A stretch of 64,000 nt of DNA from Sorex araneus (GCF_027595985.1 NC_073307.1:38754234-38818233), one strand, 5' to 3'; positions 1 to 11,612 are shown, counted from the first letter of the stretch. Numbers and translations are program-made. The notes: generated by a model from the sequence alone, not told the origin.

Positions 1-620
1 CGCTCCAGTTCTTGATAACTCACATTTGCAGTTGATAAAAACAAACAAATAAAAAAACACAATGGCACAAAAAGTAATTTTTTATAAGTTAGAAGGGTAT
101 GGATGATAAAGGAAACTCTCCATAGTTTTGTGTTCAATTGTGACTGGCAGAAAATAAAGTATAGGTGTAAAAGAGGTGAAAATAAAGACTCCCTTGGAAT
201 AATACTGATCAACTTCATTATCATTGTCAGTTTTGCTTTCAATGCATGTGTGGCTACATTCACCACAGCAGGCGTTGGTGCTAGTAAGAAGAAAGGAGAA
301 TTGGAAGGAGAGACTGGTGGAAGAAAGGGTGGAAAGAAGGGATACAAGGGAAGAAAGAATGTCAGAGGGATACCAGGAGCACATAGTGTGTGTGCATACT
401 TGAAATTGGAGAGGAAAGCTGCTAGAATAGACAAAATCACCTCACTGTGACATTTACCTAAGCACTTGTTTCTAGGGGTCCCTGAAAATGTAGCCAATTG
501 TATTTGAAACTTTCAATTTCCCACCACACTATACAGAATTCTTGTCCCAGTCTTTACAGGGCACCAATATTGATGATTGTACAGGGCAGCATGAGTTCCG
601 AGCTCATTCCTTTGTATTTT
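1..620. other. Unassigned sequence, no gene recognised
   Basis: No repeat family or exon recognised. The stretch 290-420 is purine-rich (GGAAG/GAAAG runs) on the + strand, which keeps a 115-codon frame open at 103-450. That frame has no domain, signal peptide or splice context and its second half is low-complexity Lys/Gly, so I do not call it a gene. Confidence 0.6.
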
Positions 621-624
621 TGCG

Positions 625-835
625 TTTATTTATTTTTTTAATTTATTTTATTGAATCACCATGTGGAAAGTTACAAAGTTCTCAGGCTTACATCTCAGTT
701 ATACAATGCTCAAACACCCGTCCTTTCACCAGTGCCCATATTCCACCACCAAAAATACCCCAGTATACCTCCCACCCCCCATCCCCAGCCCCCCCACCCC
801 CACCTGCATAACTGATAAATTTCACTTCATTTTCT
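625..835 (-). repeat. L1-like 3' tail (poly(A)-ended), antisense
   Basis: On the minus strand this ends in 'tgattcaataaaat' followed by an A-rich tail (seen here as T/A-rich 625-655). Upstream it has the tandem 'ggtggtggaatatgggcactgg' style G-rich segment (C-rich at 720-800 on the + strand). The same tail recurs at 12780-12935, 27840-28075, 39742-39875, 46212-46437, 48090-48245 and 55818-56180. Assignment to L1 rests on the 47.4-48.2 kb copy, where the tail follows a recognisable L1 3' region. Confidence 0.65.
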
Positions 836-1091
836 CTTTACCTTGATTACATTCCATATTTCAACATATTCCATATTTCAATGATAATGTTGTTGGAGTT
901 TCAACACAGAACTCACTATTCTTGTTGAAGTTTACCCCTCAAAAATACAGCCCTACTGACAAGGACGCATTTGATAATTAGTTTTCCACTGATGAGAATG
1001 AAGAGGCAGTAGTGGCCGTGTGGTTTAGGTTTTCTGTATTTTAGTAATTAAGTCCAGGGAGATTTATGTTGGAAATCGCATCATTTCCCTT

Positions 1092-1535
1092 CCTGGGGCA
1101 GCGTGGAGCAAAAGCTTAGTTCACAGTCTAGAGGCATGGCTTCAAGCACTTGCTGCGACCAGAAGTAATGTAGCTGACTCTGGATCTTGGTCATTCAGCA
1201 GCAAAGCGGCCATGCAAAAGCATGGCCACCCGGGTAGAATCTCGGCTGAGCTTGAGCTGGTATCGGTCCCTGCCCAAGACTGCCCAAGCGTCCCGCTGTT
1301 TCAAGTTCAAAACACATTTTTTTTCCTCCTTCCCGAGCCACCAAGTTCATACCTGTTTAAAATTCCCATAATATGGTGGACGCCACACCGCTTCTTCCCA
1401 CTAAGGGAAGAAAAACCAAAGAAGAAGGATATTTCCCCTCCTCAGCCGGCATGGGGCAAAAGTGCTTGCTGCCATGACTCCAGTCTGTGAACTAAGCTTT
1501 TGCCTGGCCCAGTAAATTTAAATTTACTGGGCCAG
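1092..1535. repeat. GC-rich foldback segment with inverted arms and a perfect 32-bp palindrome
   Basis: A 19-base block, gcaaaagcttagttcacag, at 1108-1126 returns exactly inverted at 1485-1503. The match continues imperfectly inward (ggcatgg / ccatg, caagcacttgctg / agtgcttgctgcc). Inside lies an 8-bp hairpin with an aaaa loop (1208-1227). The right end runs into a perfect palindrome at 1504-1535 with half-site ctggcccagtaaattt. This resembles a foldback DNA element or degraded MITE, but no target duplication was identified. Confidence 0.55.
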
Positions 1536-1712
1536 ACAGAGCTCAAGGGACTGAGTGCATGCTTTGCATACAGGAGTCCTGGGCTAAGCAGCATAGGGCA
1601 CAGTCCCTGAGCACCACTGGTAGTGACCTTCCCCCACCCTCTTGCTCAAGCACAGAGCAGGAGTAGGGCCTGGACATAGCTGGATGTGGCCTAAAAACAA
1701 AAATAAATGAAT
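1536..1712 (+). repeat. Old tRNA-headed SINE
   Basis: Follows the family order: a head 'agctcaagggactgagtgcatgc', a degenerate B-box area, 'ccctgagcaccactgg', 'cacagagcaggagtag', then 'tggatgtggcc' and an A-rich tail with AAATAA. It is strongly diverged from the young type A copies. It directly abuts the palindrome at 1504-1535. Confidence 0.65.
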
Positions 1713-2002
1713 TCAAATAATTCAAACAAACCTAATAACATATGCACATACTTTAAAAAGGATAGACATCTTAAGTACGGCTTTTGTATGACAAAGAAGA
1801 AAGATTGTTTTATTCAAAGCATGCAGCAATAAAGTACCCAATAATTCTTCCTTTTTATTCAATTAAAAAAATGAACTCTTCACCCTGGCAGGTAATGCAA
1901 TGATTGGCCAAGATCTACTAGAACAATGACAGCATTTTCAATTTTTTTTTCAGAAAGAGGTGATATGTATTAGAAAGTTCAAATTAAAAATAACAGAAGA
2001 AC

Positions 2003-2200
2003 AATTTTTTTTTTAACATTTTGGGCTTTTGGGGGGAAAGAGGGTGTAGATCTGGCAGTGCTCAGGAGTTGATTCTGGCTCTGTAGTTAGGGAATTATTC
2101 CTGGCTGTGCTCTGGGGACCATATGGGATGTTGAGAATCAAACCCAGGTTGGCCACATGCAAGGTAAGCACCCTACCTACTGTACTATCTCTCCTGTCAC
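2003..2200 (-). repeat. Old type A-like SINE, antisense
   Basis: Starts with a poly(T) (the A tail on the minus strand). It then has inverted family landmarks: ctcaggagttgattctggctctg, ggggaccatatgggatg (inverted 'catcccatatggtccc'), caaacccaggttggcc (B-box) and ctacctactgtactatctctc (head). Many substitutions indicate age. Confidence 0.8.
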
Positions 2201-2261
2201 AGAGGATAAAATTTAAAAAAATACAATCTGACCTCTTTTTCTTAAAGCCATTTTGATTTAG

Positions 2262-2395
2262 GGCTGGAGAGATTGTATAAGAGATAAGGTGCTGACCTTT
2301 CATGTGGCCAACCCTAGTTTAATCTCCTGTACCTGAGCACAGAGCCAGGACTAAGACCTGGTATAGACCCAATATAGACCAAAACTCAACAAGTT
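2262..2395 (+). repeat. Old SINE, truncated body
   Basis: The head 'gggctggagagattgtataagag' and 'atgtggccaaccctagtttaatctcc' match the SINE head and B-box region. The middle 'catatggtccc' block is missing and the copy passes directly to 'ctgagcacagagccagga', then an A/C-rich tail. It lies only 60 bp beyond the opposite-strand SINE at 2003-2200. Confidence 0.7.
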
Positions 2396-2399
2396 AAAA

Positions 2400-3510
2400 G
2401 CAACAACAACAAAACATCACCTTTAATTCATATTCAGAGTGAAAGCAATTAGCATAGTTTCATTTGTCAAATGCCCACGTTCTCAATACTCACTTAGAAA
2501 ATAGTATAAAATTGAGATTTTGATGGATTTTTAATAGTCTTTTTTTTAAAATTTAGCAATTATCAAGGGCTATTTCTTCATTAAGTAGGTAACCCTTGAC
2601 CAAGGAAAGGTGTCTATGTTGTAAATAACAAAATTACAAAAGAACTGAAGATCCCCCAAGTTCTCTTAGAAATTAATCCTGTTTATTCGTGAATGTTCCA
2701 AATCCCTCAATAGATAAACTACAACCTGCTCCAATTCTCCTGGATCAGGTGGGATTGCTGCTCATCAACCTAGATAAACTTATTTTCAAAATCAGCAACT
2801 GATTCTGATCACCAAGACCTAAAATGCTATGTGTTCTTTAATATCAGTTAGAAGGCCTTTTTCTTCGTCCCCCCTCCTTATCTCTTTTCACCTATACAGA
2901 AGAAAAATGACTATTGTCAGTATGTGTTAAGCACCTCAAGAATAGTCAAATCTATCAGCAGATGGGCTTGCCCCAGATGCATGGGGGATGGGTTATCAAA
3001 GTCATTGTACAGAATGAAGTTTCCAGAACAAACACAAAAGTCATTCCAGATCTGTGCAATGGGCTGTGGCAGTGAGGCCACAGTTGTTTGTGATGAAGGA
3101 TAAGGATGGAGGCAGGTGGGGGGGAGTGTGCAGGAGGAAGAGGGATTTAATGAATCTAATCTACTCCTACCTTGGAAGCCCTACTTGCTCTGAAAAGACA
3201 CACGAAAAAGGACTATATAAAAATGGATTTCAATAAACTGCTGTAAGAGAGAAACTCTGCGTCCATGTTCATGTGCATCAGGGTTGATTGTTGGTGTGTC
3301 CATCCCTTACCCTCAGATACATCAGTAGTGACACTCTGATCCCCCACAGCGTGAAGCAAAACCCCATTAGATTCTGGGTCATCAGTAACTGGGATGGAAA
3401 AGAAAGTGAAGAGCTCTTCACTATTTGATCTCCAGTGTCTCATAATGAAATAAAAACCCCTCATCATAGTCAATTCTATATATGTCCTTCTCGCAACAAA
3501 CACTCTTCAA
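2400..3510. other. Unassigned, no gene recognised
   Basis: AT-rich DNA. A G-rich stretch at 3110-3145 (gcaggtgggggggagtg) has no recognised context. Two short frames (3054-3236 and the antisense 3213-3503) show no domain. Confidence 0.5.
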
Positions 3511-3512
3511 TT

Positions 3513-3676
3513 GCTTTTATTTTTCTAAGTTTGGGGGCCACAACAGATCATGCTCAAGGGTTATTCCAGTCTCTGGACTCAGAAATTTCTCCCAGTGGGT
3601 GAACCATATAGGATGCTGGTGACCAAACCTGGGTTGACTTATATCATTGTATTATACCAGTATTTCTAAGGCCCCG
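3513..3676 (-). repeat. Degenerate SINE, antisense
   Basis: Inverted landmarks are 'ggggccacaac', 'ctcaagggttattccagtctctg', 'gtgaaccatataggatgctgg' and 'accaaacctgggttgac'. The head is heavily eroded. Confidence 0.65.
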
Positions 3677-4554
3677 TCAAATTGCTTCTTAACTCTTAAC
3701 CTTTCATTCCTATCCTCCTGTTGCCCTGGAAGACCATTAATAACCTTATCAGCTCTTCATAACTTTTCCAAGTTACACACTTAGAAGTCCTCTCATTTTT
3801 TATGTTAAGAAAAACTTTAGGCAAGAACACAGTGACACAAAATTTTAAAAAGTAATTTGCCTGAAGGTTGCATTTCTTACCCAATTTTATTGCTCTTCTG
3901 CACTGATTCTACTATTAAACTCACAGTAATTATGTAATCAACTTGCCCCATAATCCATGAAGATATGTTACACAAACTTATATAATAACCACTAATTATC
4001 AGCACATGAACATTTACACCTCATCATAAAGATGAGGGTGTGAACATTCACACCCCCATCTTTATTCTATTACACACAGATTTTGCTCAGTGTTTTTTCT
4101 CTCATCTATTTCATACGCAAATAGAAGAGAGAGGAGGTGGTATTTGGGTTCAGGGAGAAGAAAACTTATTACTCACCTCATATAATTGTCCATTCACACT
4201 TTTAGGTTTAGTGCAATTATCTTTACTGATGTGTACAGTCATGTCTGCAAGGGCAGTGGATGTCATAGGTGCTGAATGCAGATTTACAAAGAAATAGAGA
4301 AAAAAATCTCTCCAGGAAGAGCTTTCATTCAGTGGCTATGTCTTTCCTTTATAATAGGATAATCACGATTACTTGCAACTTTGCACCCCAAGAAACTTGG
4401 AAAGTCTTTTGAGATTAAGAGAGCTAACATGGAAAGGCCTGAGGTCTGGAGTTGTGACAATCCCTCTTTAAGAGAAACTACCTAGTTATGTTCCTTTGGC
4501 TTAATTGGGCCAAGACAGAGTCTTACAAATAATTTGTAGTTTAAGGACCTCAGA

Positions 4555-4720
4555 TGCCCGGGTTACCAGTACTGGTCAGTGGAGATTGCACAGTGGAATC
4601 CATCTTCACCCACAGTGCCCATTTCCACCACCTTTCTCATCCCCATTCTAAAATCACACCATATTTTTGTCTGTTGTATATTCCTCAAATGTGTAAACCC
4701 TCCATTTCCCCTTCATAAAT
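4555..4720 (-). repeat. Possible eroded L1-like tail, antisense
   Basis: The block 'cacccacagtgcccatttccaccacc' resembles the C-rich antisense part of the L1-like tail at 720-800 and 46300-46350. The poly(A) end is not recognisable. Confidence 0.35.
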
Positions 4721-4894
4721 ATGCATGAGCCTCCTGAAAAATGATCAAATATGGATAGACTGTTACATCACCCTAGCTCTGCGAGACATAAAACCAGGCC
4801 CTCATTTCCTCTTTGATGTCTGCTTTAAAGCCTGCGCTCCTTAGATATGCTTCTTGAATTGGTTTTGTCCCAATGAGGCCATACTTTTGGGTTT

Positions 4895-5080
4895 TTATTT
4901 TATTTATTTTTGTTTTGGGGCCATGTCTTGCACTACTCAGGGCTACCTCTTGGCTCTACTCTCATGGATCACTCTGTGCAAGGCTTAGGTTAAACATATG
5001 GGGTACTGAGAATCAAATTCAGGTCAATAGTGTGCAGGGCAGACATCTTACCTATACTATTGTCACTCTAGCCCCCAGGG
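4895..5080 (-). repeat. Degenerate SINE, antisense
   Basis: Inverted landmarks in order: 'ttttggggccatgtcttgc', 'ctcagggctacctcttggctct', 'atggatcactctgtgcaaggc', 'tatggggtactgagaatc' and 'ctatactattgtcactctagcccc'. Confidence 0.65.
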
Positions 5081-5780
5081 CCACACTTTTGTATCCAGTT
5101 GTTCCTGTGTTAATTTGAATACCACCTACCAAATAGGGCATGAGAACTCTGCAGAGACAGAGGGTCAGCCAGCACATATACAAGAGTTAATCTCTTCCTT
5201 TCTGAATCTCAAAGTTTCAAGGTAGATCAGGAATTTCACTGCTATCAAACCTAAGAAAGCAGAGGGTAGGCCCTGGGTTCCATCGAAAGAAGTCTGAAAT
5301 CTGCTGTGTGCAGGGTACTATGGCACTCAGATGGGTTTATCATTGCTCTTGGTGGCTTCCTCCAGTGGGGTTAAAATACAAAAGAAACAGTGATCCTTGG
5401 ATTCACACATAATGAGAAATGGTCAGCATTGCATTTACGACCAACACTGCACAGTCAGAGACTCAGTCTCCAGCTTTGCTCTCTAAGACAGAAAGAGGAG
5501 CAGGGAAGTCAGTGTGCTGACTGGTCCTTTCAGAAGAGCCAAATTCCATGTCCCAGAGAACTGTGAAAGACACCTAAAGGCACCACATGCATAGCACTGC
5601 TCACTCATAACCACTATGTCTGATGTTTGGCCCCAGCTGAATGCCACATACAAGATGTTTCATGCCTCCAGGGGGACTTCCTGCCAACACCTCCTCAAGT
5701 GAAATGGCCTATTCATTGGGTCACCAGTGATTACAACCTAATGTCCTCAAAAAACACTTGCCAATTTTCAAAAAGAAACT
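5081..5780. other. Unassigned, moderately GC-richer block
   Basis: Richer in GC than the AT-rich flanks and without poly(A), terminal repeats or a long frame. It may be an unrecognised ancient repeat; nothing more specific can be supported. Confidence 0.4.
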
Positions 5781-5940
5781 TTTAGTTTTGGCCACACCTT
5801 TTTGTACCCAAGGCTTACTCCTCTCTACTCCAGGATCACTTATGTGGGGCTCAGGTACCATATGGGATACCTGGAAGAGACCCCCAGGTTGCCCATGTGT
5901 AAGACAAGCACCTTACATGCTATAATATTGCACCAGCTGC
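5781..5940 (-). repeat. Degenerate SINE, antisense
   Basis: Inverted landmarks: 'ttttggccacacctttttgtac', 'gggctcaggtaccatatgggatacc' and 'cccaggttgcccatgtgtaagacaagcacc'. Confidence 0.65.
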
Positions 5941-6102
5941 TAGACAAAGAAACTTCTTCCCAGCTCCCTCTTCCTCATGACCATAGAAGGGGATCTGTGT
6001 TGATTGCATAAGCTCATAAACAAGGGATCGTATGTAGTAACTGATGAACTTGAGCATCCAAGATCAGAAGTCTGAGTGAGCAGAAAGGGGGCGCTTTATA
6101 AG

Positions 6103-6343
6103 TCTTGACATCCCCTAGTCTTTCATGTTTGCTTCAGAAACCTCAGGGACCACAATCCAGCCTGTAGTGGAGGGTTGAAAGGGGAAGTGTATTGGTTTAG
6201 ACTTCCTTAAGTGAGGTAAGTTGGCATTTGGAGATGCTGTCCTAGAACAATTTGTTTCTGTAAGACAGTGTTCCCCCAAGAAAAGGGCCAAAAATGTTCA
6301 ATGTAAACAAATCCTTGAACTATAAACACAGAACTGAGGTTGC
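6103..6343 (+). repeat. Interspersed repeat, arm 1 of an inverted pair
   Basis: The block runs from 'catcccctagtctt' to 'gaacacagaactgagg'. It recurs in inverted orientation at 7890-8113 at high similarity, including gtttgcttcagaaacctcag and caatgtaaacaaatc. The longer partner continues into a tail resembling the L1-like 3' end, so both are probably copies of one retroposon. Confidence 0.75.
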
Positions 6344-7690
6344 CTGTAGTATGAACATTTTCTCATGAACTCATTGAGCCATCTTTCGGGGCATTTCTGG
6401 CCAGGAATCTCCAGTAATAGAATATTAGGATCTTGGATGCCTTAGAGCACACAGGCATCACTGAGGTTTGAATTGTGTTTTTTCCACTTGCCTGAAGCCA
6501 TAGCTCAAAGTTTCCAGGCCTAATTCTTAGGTGGGCTTGTAGGGGTTTATGTAACATCATATAGTAAGCACTGAAAACCACTTAGGGGTTTTCAAACCAC
6601 TGTCATGAATTGAATGAATGAGTGATAACCTTGTTTTCCCTTTGCTTTATACTGACCCAAGATATTATCCTCAAAATTACAGTTGAAAAGGGAAAAAAAA
6701 ACGGTAGTGCCTTCAGTAGGGTATGTGTAATGAATCAATGACAGGAAAGGCATTGGCTTTATCAAAAGTTCCTCTTTAAGCATAATGCTGCACTCCACCC
6801 TCTGCAGACTTCGCCATGTAAGATAGCAGTAGTGACTTGAGAATGGTAGCGATATCCCATGAAGACAAAACTCTCCTTAAACAGAACTATTTCTCCCCAA
6901 GTCCCAAATTGACATCATCCATCACAGGCAAAATACTTCATAAATTAGCATCCCAGTGTGCGAAGATAGTTGCATAAAATGCCTGTATATGTTTAGCAAA
7001 AATGACGTGAGAGCAGTCACAGCATGTTGTCACCTGTAATTTTACTACCAGCATTTTTATTTGCACGTGGGACAATTGAGGTGAGAAAAATAATAAGTAA
7101 AATCTTCTTTGAGCTAAAATGAAGGTGAGTGTGGGAGGTGAGTATAAAAATTCATATGTGATACTTTATGGTATAAATATTTATTTCTCTCCTAGAGCAT
7201 AAATTTGTGCCTGTGGAGACAGGTTGATTAAAAATTTCCGGAGCTAATACTAATTTACAAGGAGGAATGAGTGATTTGCCCACTCAGTGAGGAGAAATAA
7301 TAAAATTAGGGATGAAAGTGAAGCTTACAGAGGCATCAGATTTTATTCTGGGACATTTGAGCTATTTTGAAAGTTCCTTTTAAAATAGGAAGAGAGAGAG
7401 GGAGGCATAATCATTTAGGACTTAAATATAAAGAAAGGATGGCAGGTGATCTATTGTCTGATGGAAATCAGAAGGACCCAATCCAGGAGCGTTATAGAAG
7501 TCAGCCAGCCTGTGACTGTCAAGGCCTAGAGCATGAGACAGTGGCTACTGTTGATGTGTACAGTCAGTCACTGGGCAATGTTTTGGGAAATCATGACAAC
7601 CAGGATCATTCTGTGAAACGAAGAATTTTGGAAGAGCCAACATGAAACACATTTGAAACAAGGGGTGAAGATCACTCAGTGTAATAGGCG
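6344..7690. other. Unassigned, no gene recognised
   Basis: Spacer between the two inverted repeat copies. A 92-codon frame (7367-7645) and antisense frames at 6363-6798 have no recognisable domain. A run of 'gagagagaggg' occurs at 7390. Confidence 0.5.
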
Positions 7691-7734
7691 TGGATCGGGG
7701 GTATTTTCTATGTTTTTCCCCTCTTTATAGTAAT

Positions 7735-8113
7735 TTTTTAATCAAAGTGACTTTGGGTCAGACTCTTAGATGTTATAGGGATACAATGTTACCATACCAC
7801 TACACTCATCACTAAAGTGCCAATATCTTTCCACCACCATACATGAATCACACCTGACTCCCACCCCTAATACATACACCTCAGTCATCTCCTCAGTTCT
7901 GTGTTCATAGTTCAAAGATTTGTTTACATTGAACATTTTTTGGCCCTTTGCTTTGGGGAAACACTGTCTTCCAGAAAGTTTCTAGGACAGCTTCTCCACC
8001 TGCCAATTTGCCTTGCTCAAGGAAGTCCAAACCAATCCACTTCCCCTTTCAACCCTCCACTACTGGCTAGTGGTCCCTGAGGTTTCTGAAGCAAACATGG
8101 AAGACTAGGGGAT
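7735..8113 (-). repeat. Interspersed repeat, arm 2 of an inverted pair, with poly(A)-type tail
   Basis: The minus strand reads the same repeat as 6103-6343, then continues through 'gtatggtggtggaaag', 'ggtatggtaacattgtatcc' and a terminal 'tttgattaaaaaa'. This 3' architecture resembles the L1-like tails elsewhere in the window. The sequence extends beyond arm 1 by about 150 bp. Confidence 0.7.
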
Positions 8114-8517
8114 GTTTGTGTATATCGCAATTTAAGAAAAAAATGCATTTATTTATCCTTGTGAATTTATCCGATGACAATGTGTACTACATAGAGACTG
8201 TGAAATATGCACATCACAATTAATGCCAAAATAAATACAATTTAGACCCCTAAGAGTTTATTTGGTGAAGACTGCCAAATAAACCATATAAGAGCCTATT
8301 CCTAGCATTAGCAGCTGGCTAACAGTAAGATTATGGTGTGATGAATTAGTCATACTCTATATACTGGAGTCAATTTTATACTCATAGAACACTGAATTTG
8401 CACTGCAAAATTTACCAGAAATGTGATTAAATTAGAGGCAAATGAGCTGTGTATCTTTTAAACTCGTAGTATTTTCATAATTCCATTTAAAAACATTTTA
8501 GGCAAGAATTAAGGATT

Positions 8518-8602
8518 AATGTTGAGGATGTATCTCAACGCAGAGCACAAGCGTTTCATGCATGAGACCAAGTTTGGATCCCTGACACCACACCATACAC
8601 AT
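8518..8602 (+). repeat. tRNA-Ala-like SINE head (ID-like relic)
   Basis: The block 'gaggatgtatctcaacgcagagcac', then 'gcatgagaccaagtttggatccctgacacca', aligns with the D-arm to T-arm part of a tRNA-Ala-derived SINE. An A-rich tail containing AATAATAAG follows. The acceptor end and T-loop are damaged and no CCA-compatible fold is evident, so this is a SINE relic and not a tRNA gene. A related copy is at 58236-58308. Confidence 0.55.
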
Positions 8603-8609
8603 AGAAATT

Positions 8610-9330
8610 AGCAATAATAAGAAGAACAAATCACACTAATGTCTACCCCTTCCCCTGATAACCCCCCACACAAATTAAAGAAGTAGAGAATATGAATGAT
8701 AAGCATCTATTATTATCAGTATGTCTCATTATCAGTATGCCTAGTATAATGCCTTGTACTAAAAGAGCAATTTATATTATTTTTGTTAAATTAAAAACAG
8801 GAATATGTTAAGTCTGCAATTTTGGAAAACACATCTATGGGGAAAAAATAAAACATCACAAATATCCAAATCCAGAAAGCTCTCTAAAAAGGTTATTTTG
8901 GGTACTAATAACTACAACAAGACAATGATCCACACAGAAGTAGCACCAAGAAAACAGGAGTCAGCTCTCTGTAAGAAAAGCATGCTGATTTTGAGTTAGA
9001 GGTCTGATATATAAAAACAGCCTCTGTTTTTTACTTTGTGTAATTACTTTGTGTAATCTCCAGAGGCCCTAAATCAGAATTCACTCACAATGCAGGTACT
9101 TGGACAGTAGAGATGAATTGCAAGGAAATAAATAGAATAGTCTTTAGCAGAGATTTTTGTGAAACAAATGTCAACTCTTTCCATACAGGAAAAAAAAAAC
9201 CCAGTGAGCTAATCCCTTGGGGGAACATATTAATAAATGGAAATGGAGAAACTTAATCTGCGCCAGTGTGGAGATTATATACTAAAATTGTCAGAAAGAC
9301 AGTGTTAAATATTATAATTTATGTAATGAT
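8610..9330. other. Unassigned AT-rich sequence
   Basis: No gene or recognisable repeat. A short direct repeat 'actttgtgtaat' occurs twice at about 9034-9057. Confidence 0.5.
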
Positions 9331-9341
9331 ATAGTTAAGAT

Positions 9342-9592
9342 GGGCTGGAGCGATAGCACAACAGGTAGGGCTATTTGCCTTGCACATGGCCAACCGGGGT
9401 TCGATTCCTCCATCCCTCTCGAAGAGCCCAGAAAGCTACTGAGAGTATCCTGCCTGCACAGCAGAGCCTTGCAAGCTACCCCTGGCGTATTTGACATGCC
9501 AAATACAGTAACAACGAGACTCACAATGGAGATGTTACTGGTTCCCTCTGGAACAAATCGATGAACAATGGCACCGCAGTGCTACAGTGCTC
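9342..9592 (+). mobile_element. Type B SINE with perfect 10-bp target-site duplication
   Basis: Begins 'gggctggagcgatagcac' and has a B-box 'ggttcgattcctcc'. It continues with 'ctctcgaagagcccag', 'agagtatcctgcctgc', 'tggcgtatttgacatgccaaa', 'cagtaacaac' and 'caaatcgatgaacaatgg', and ends 'gtgctacagtgctc'. It is flanked by tagttaagat at 9332-9341 and 9593-9602. Type B copies end in a CAGTGCTACAGTGCT-like motif rather than a long poly(A). Confidence 0.92.
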
Positions 9593-9602
9593 TAGTTAAG
9601 AT

Positions 9603-10620
9603 TTTTTATTTGCATACACTCTTTCATGCAAAAGAAAATTTAAAAGTGAATTAGCTTCTAAGATGCCATAAATTTGTGGCTGATAATCCGGAAAATCCTC
9701 TGAGCTCACAGTTGTCCAGTCCTATTTTTCCTTTGGGCTGTTTCTCCTTTACTTGCCTTCAAGGGAAGCTGTATAATATTAGCTCCCATGAAAAATCCAC
9801 TCAACACAGGGAACTAGGACTTATAGACAAAAATCGATTTTTTTATCTTAAATTAGAATAACAACAAAATCTCCATGAACCAGTAGACAGCGATAAATAC
9901 AACAGACCATTAGGGCTGCTGGAATTGATGACTCAATAGGCTGATTTAAATAGAGCTGATTCACTTTCTAGTAAATCTTCATTACTGTGAGCAAATCTGG
10001 TTGTACCCTTTCAGTGTTTCTAGAAGAAATTGGTTATTGATCATAAACAAAAGTCACAGAATTTGAAGCAACATAATGAAAAGAGAAGCAGGGAAGTATC
10101 CTTCATGTTAATGGCAGTTGACACTGCCATAGACCTTCTTTTGAAGTAATTCATATCTACTTTAATGGGATTTTCTCCCACAAGAAACATTTTCCAAACC
10201 CTGAAATTTACTCTATTCATTCTCTGTGATGTGTGGAAGGATTTATTTCTAAAGTAATAGCTTTAGCCCATAGAGCTTTCTTCAGCTTTGGACTTGTAAC
10301 CTCCTTGTTCTTATTTCTTTCTTATATTATGATAAAATGGAATAGCATATATAAATATTCACAATCATTAATTTCCTGTGGTAACTTTTACTATTGAGTC
10401 TCAAAGTAATTTTCAGATGTGAACTTTTAAGCACCTTGGTGACTTGCCTTTAAAATAATTTCAGGAAAATGGCACCCTTTGCCCACCTCTGGATTTTAAT
10501 TTTTTATGGCATACATTTTTCACATTAGATATTCTGTGTTATTAGCAATCAATTTTAGTATTAAAATAATGAGTTGAGAGGAGACTTTAAGAGATAGTTG
10601 TTGGTGGGATTCCTTTTTAA
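9603..10620. other. Unassigned AT-rich sequence
   Basis: No gene or repeat recognised. Confidence 0.5.
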
Positions 10621-10621
10621 G

Positions 10622-10824
10622 TTTGGGGATTATTGTAGTTGTTTTGGTTCAGGGACCCACATTCTGTGATGCTCAGAGCTTACACCTGGATATATGCCCA
10701 GAGATTATTCCAGATGGTGCTTGGAGGACCATATTTGGTGCTTGAAGGACTATATTTGGTGCTGGGATCAAACCCATATTGGATGTGTGTACAGACCCTA
10801 CCCACTGTACTATCACGTTAGCCT
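10622..10824 (-). repeat. Degenerate SINE, antisense, with internal 21-bp tandem duplication
   Basis: The inverted SINE body includes 'gctcagagcttacacctgg', 'gggatcaaaccc' and 'cctacccactgtactatcac'. In the middle, the unit tggtgcttggaggaccatatt (10715-10735) is repeated with two changes at 10736-10756 and begins a third time at 10757. The duplication must post-date the SINE insertion. Confidence 0.7.
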
Positions 10825-11430
10825 CAGAAATTGTTGCTTTTGAATAAGCATGTAAATAAATCAGCTTATGCTGAACTATAAAAGTGCTTTTCCTCTTTGC
10901 TGCCCCAAAACATAAAAAGTGTAAAACAGTATATTGAATAAATATCTTTAGTAGGAAAGAATAATTATCAATTAATTTGCTTATAATAAAATAATTACAA
11001 ATTATGATATCTTACAAAATATTTCATATTTTAGGCTGAAAGCATAAATATATAACCTGTGAGTAAATAAAATGAACAAAAATTATATTCAACTTGATAA
11101 CAAATATTAACAAAATAACAAGATATATTTAAGTACACATATTCTCAAAATAGTTTAATAATTATTCATTAATTTACAAACCTTACTTTCAAAACCAGTA
11201 CTAGAATTAACCTTTTTTGCCATGATAACATAATATTTCTTGTTCAATCCTGAATCCACTTGCACAAAAAACATATTGCTGAACATTTAAATATATTTTA
11301 TAATTGAATCAAATAGATTTTCTATTACTTTTTGCAATAAAAAACACACAGTAGACAATACTGACATACTTAGTAAAAGTGGACAAGACATAAAGAGAAA
11401 AATAAAATAAAAATTATTGGAATGGAAGAC

Positions 11431-11612
11431 TTTTTTTTTTCTTTTTTTCATTTTGGTCACCCCTGGCATTACACAGGAGTTACTCCTGGCTCATGCACTC
11501 AGGAATTACTCCTGGCAGTGTTCAGGGAACCACATGGGATGCTGAAAATCGAACCTGGTTCGGCTACGTGCAAGGCAAATGCCCTACCCGCTGTGTTATC
11601 GCTCAAACTCCA
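11431..11612 (-). mobile_element. Type A SINE, antisense
   Basis: The poly(T) start is followed by 'ttttggtcacccctggc', 'aggagttactcctggctc', 'ccacatgggatgctgaaaatcg', 'gcaaggcaaatgccctacccgctgtgttatcgctc'. It is less diverged than the neighbouring relics. A target duplication is not obvious. Confidence 0.85.

Noticed and set aside
103..450. 115-codon open frame
   Set aside because: Its second half is low-complexity Lys/Gly/Arg from purine-rich DNA; no domain, signal peptide or splice context.
8518..8602. Functional tRNA-Ala gene
   Set aside because: T-loop and acceptor region degraded, A-rich tail present: a SINE head.
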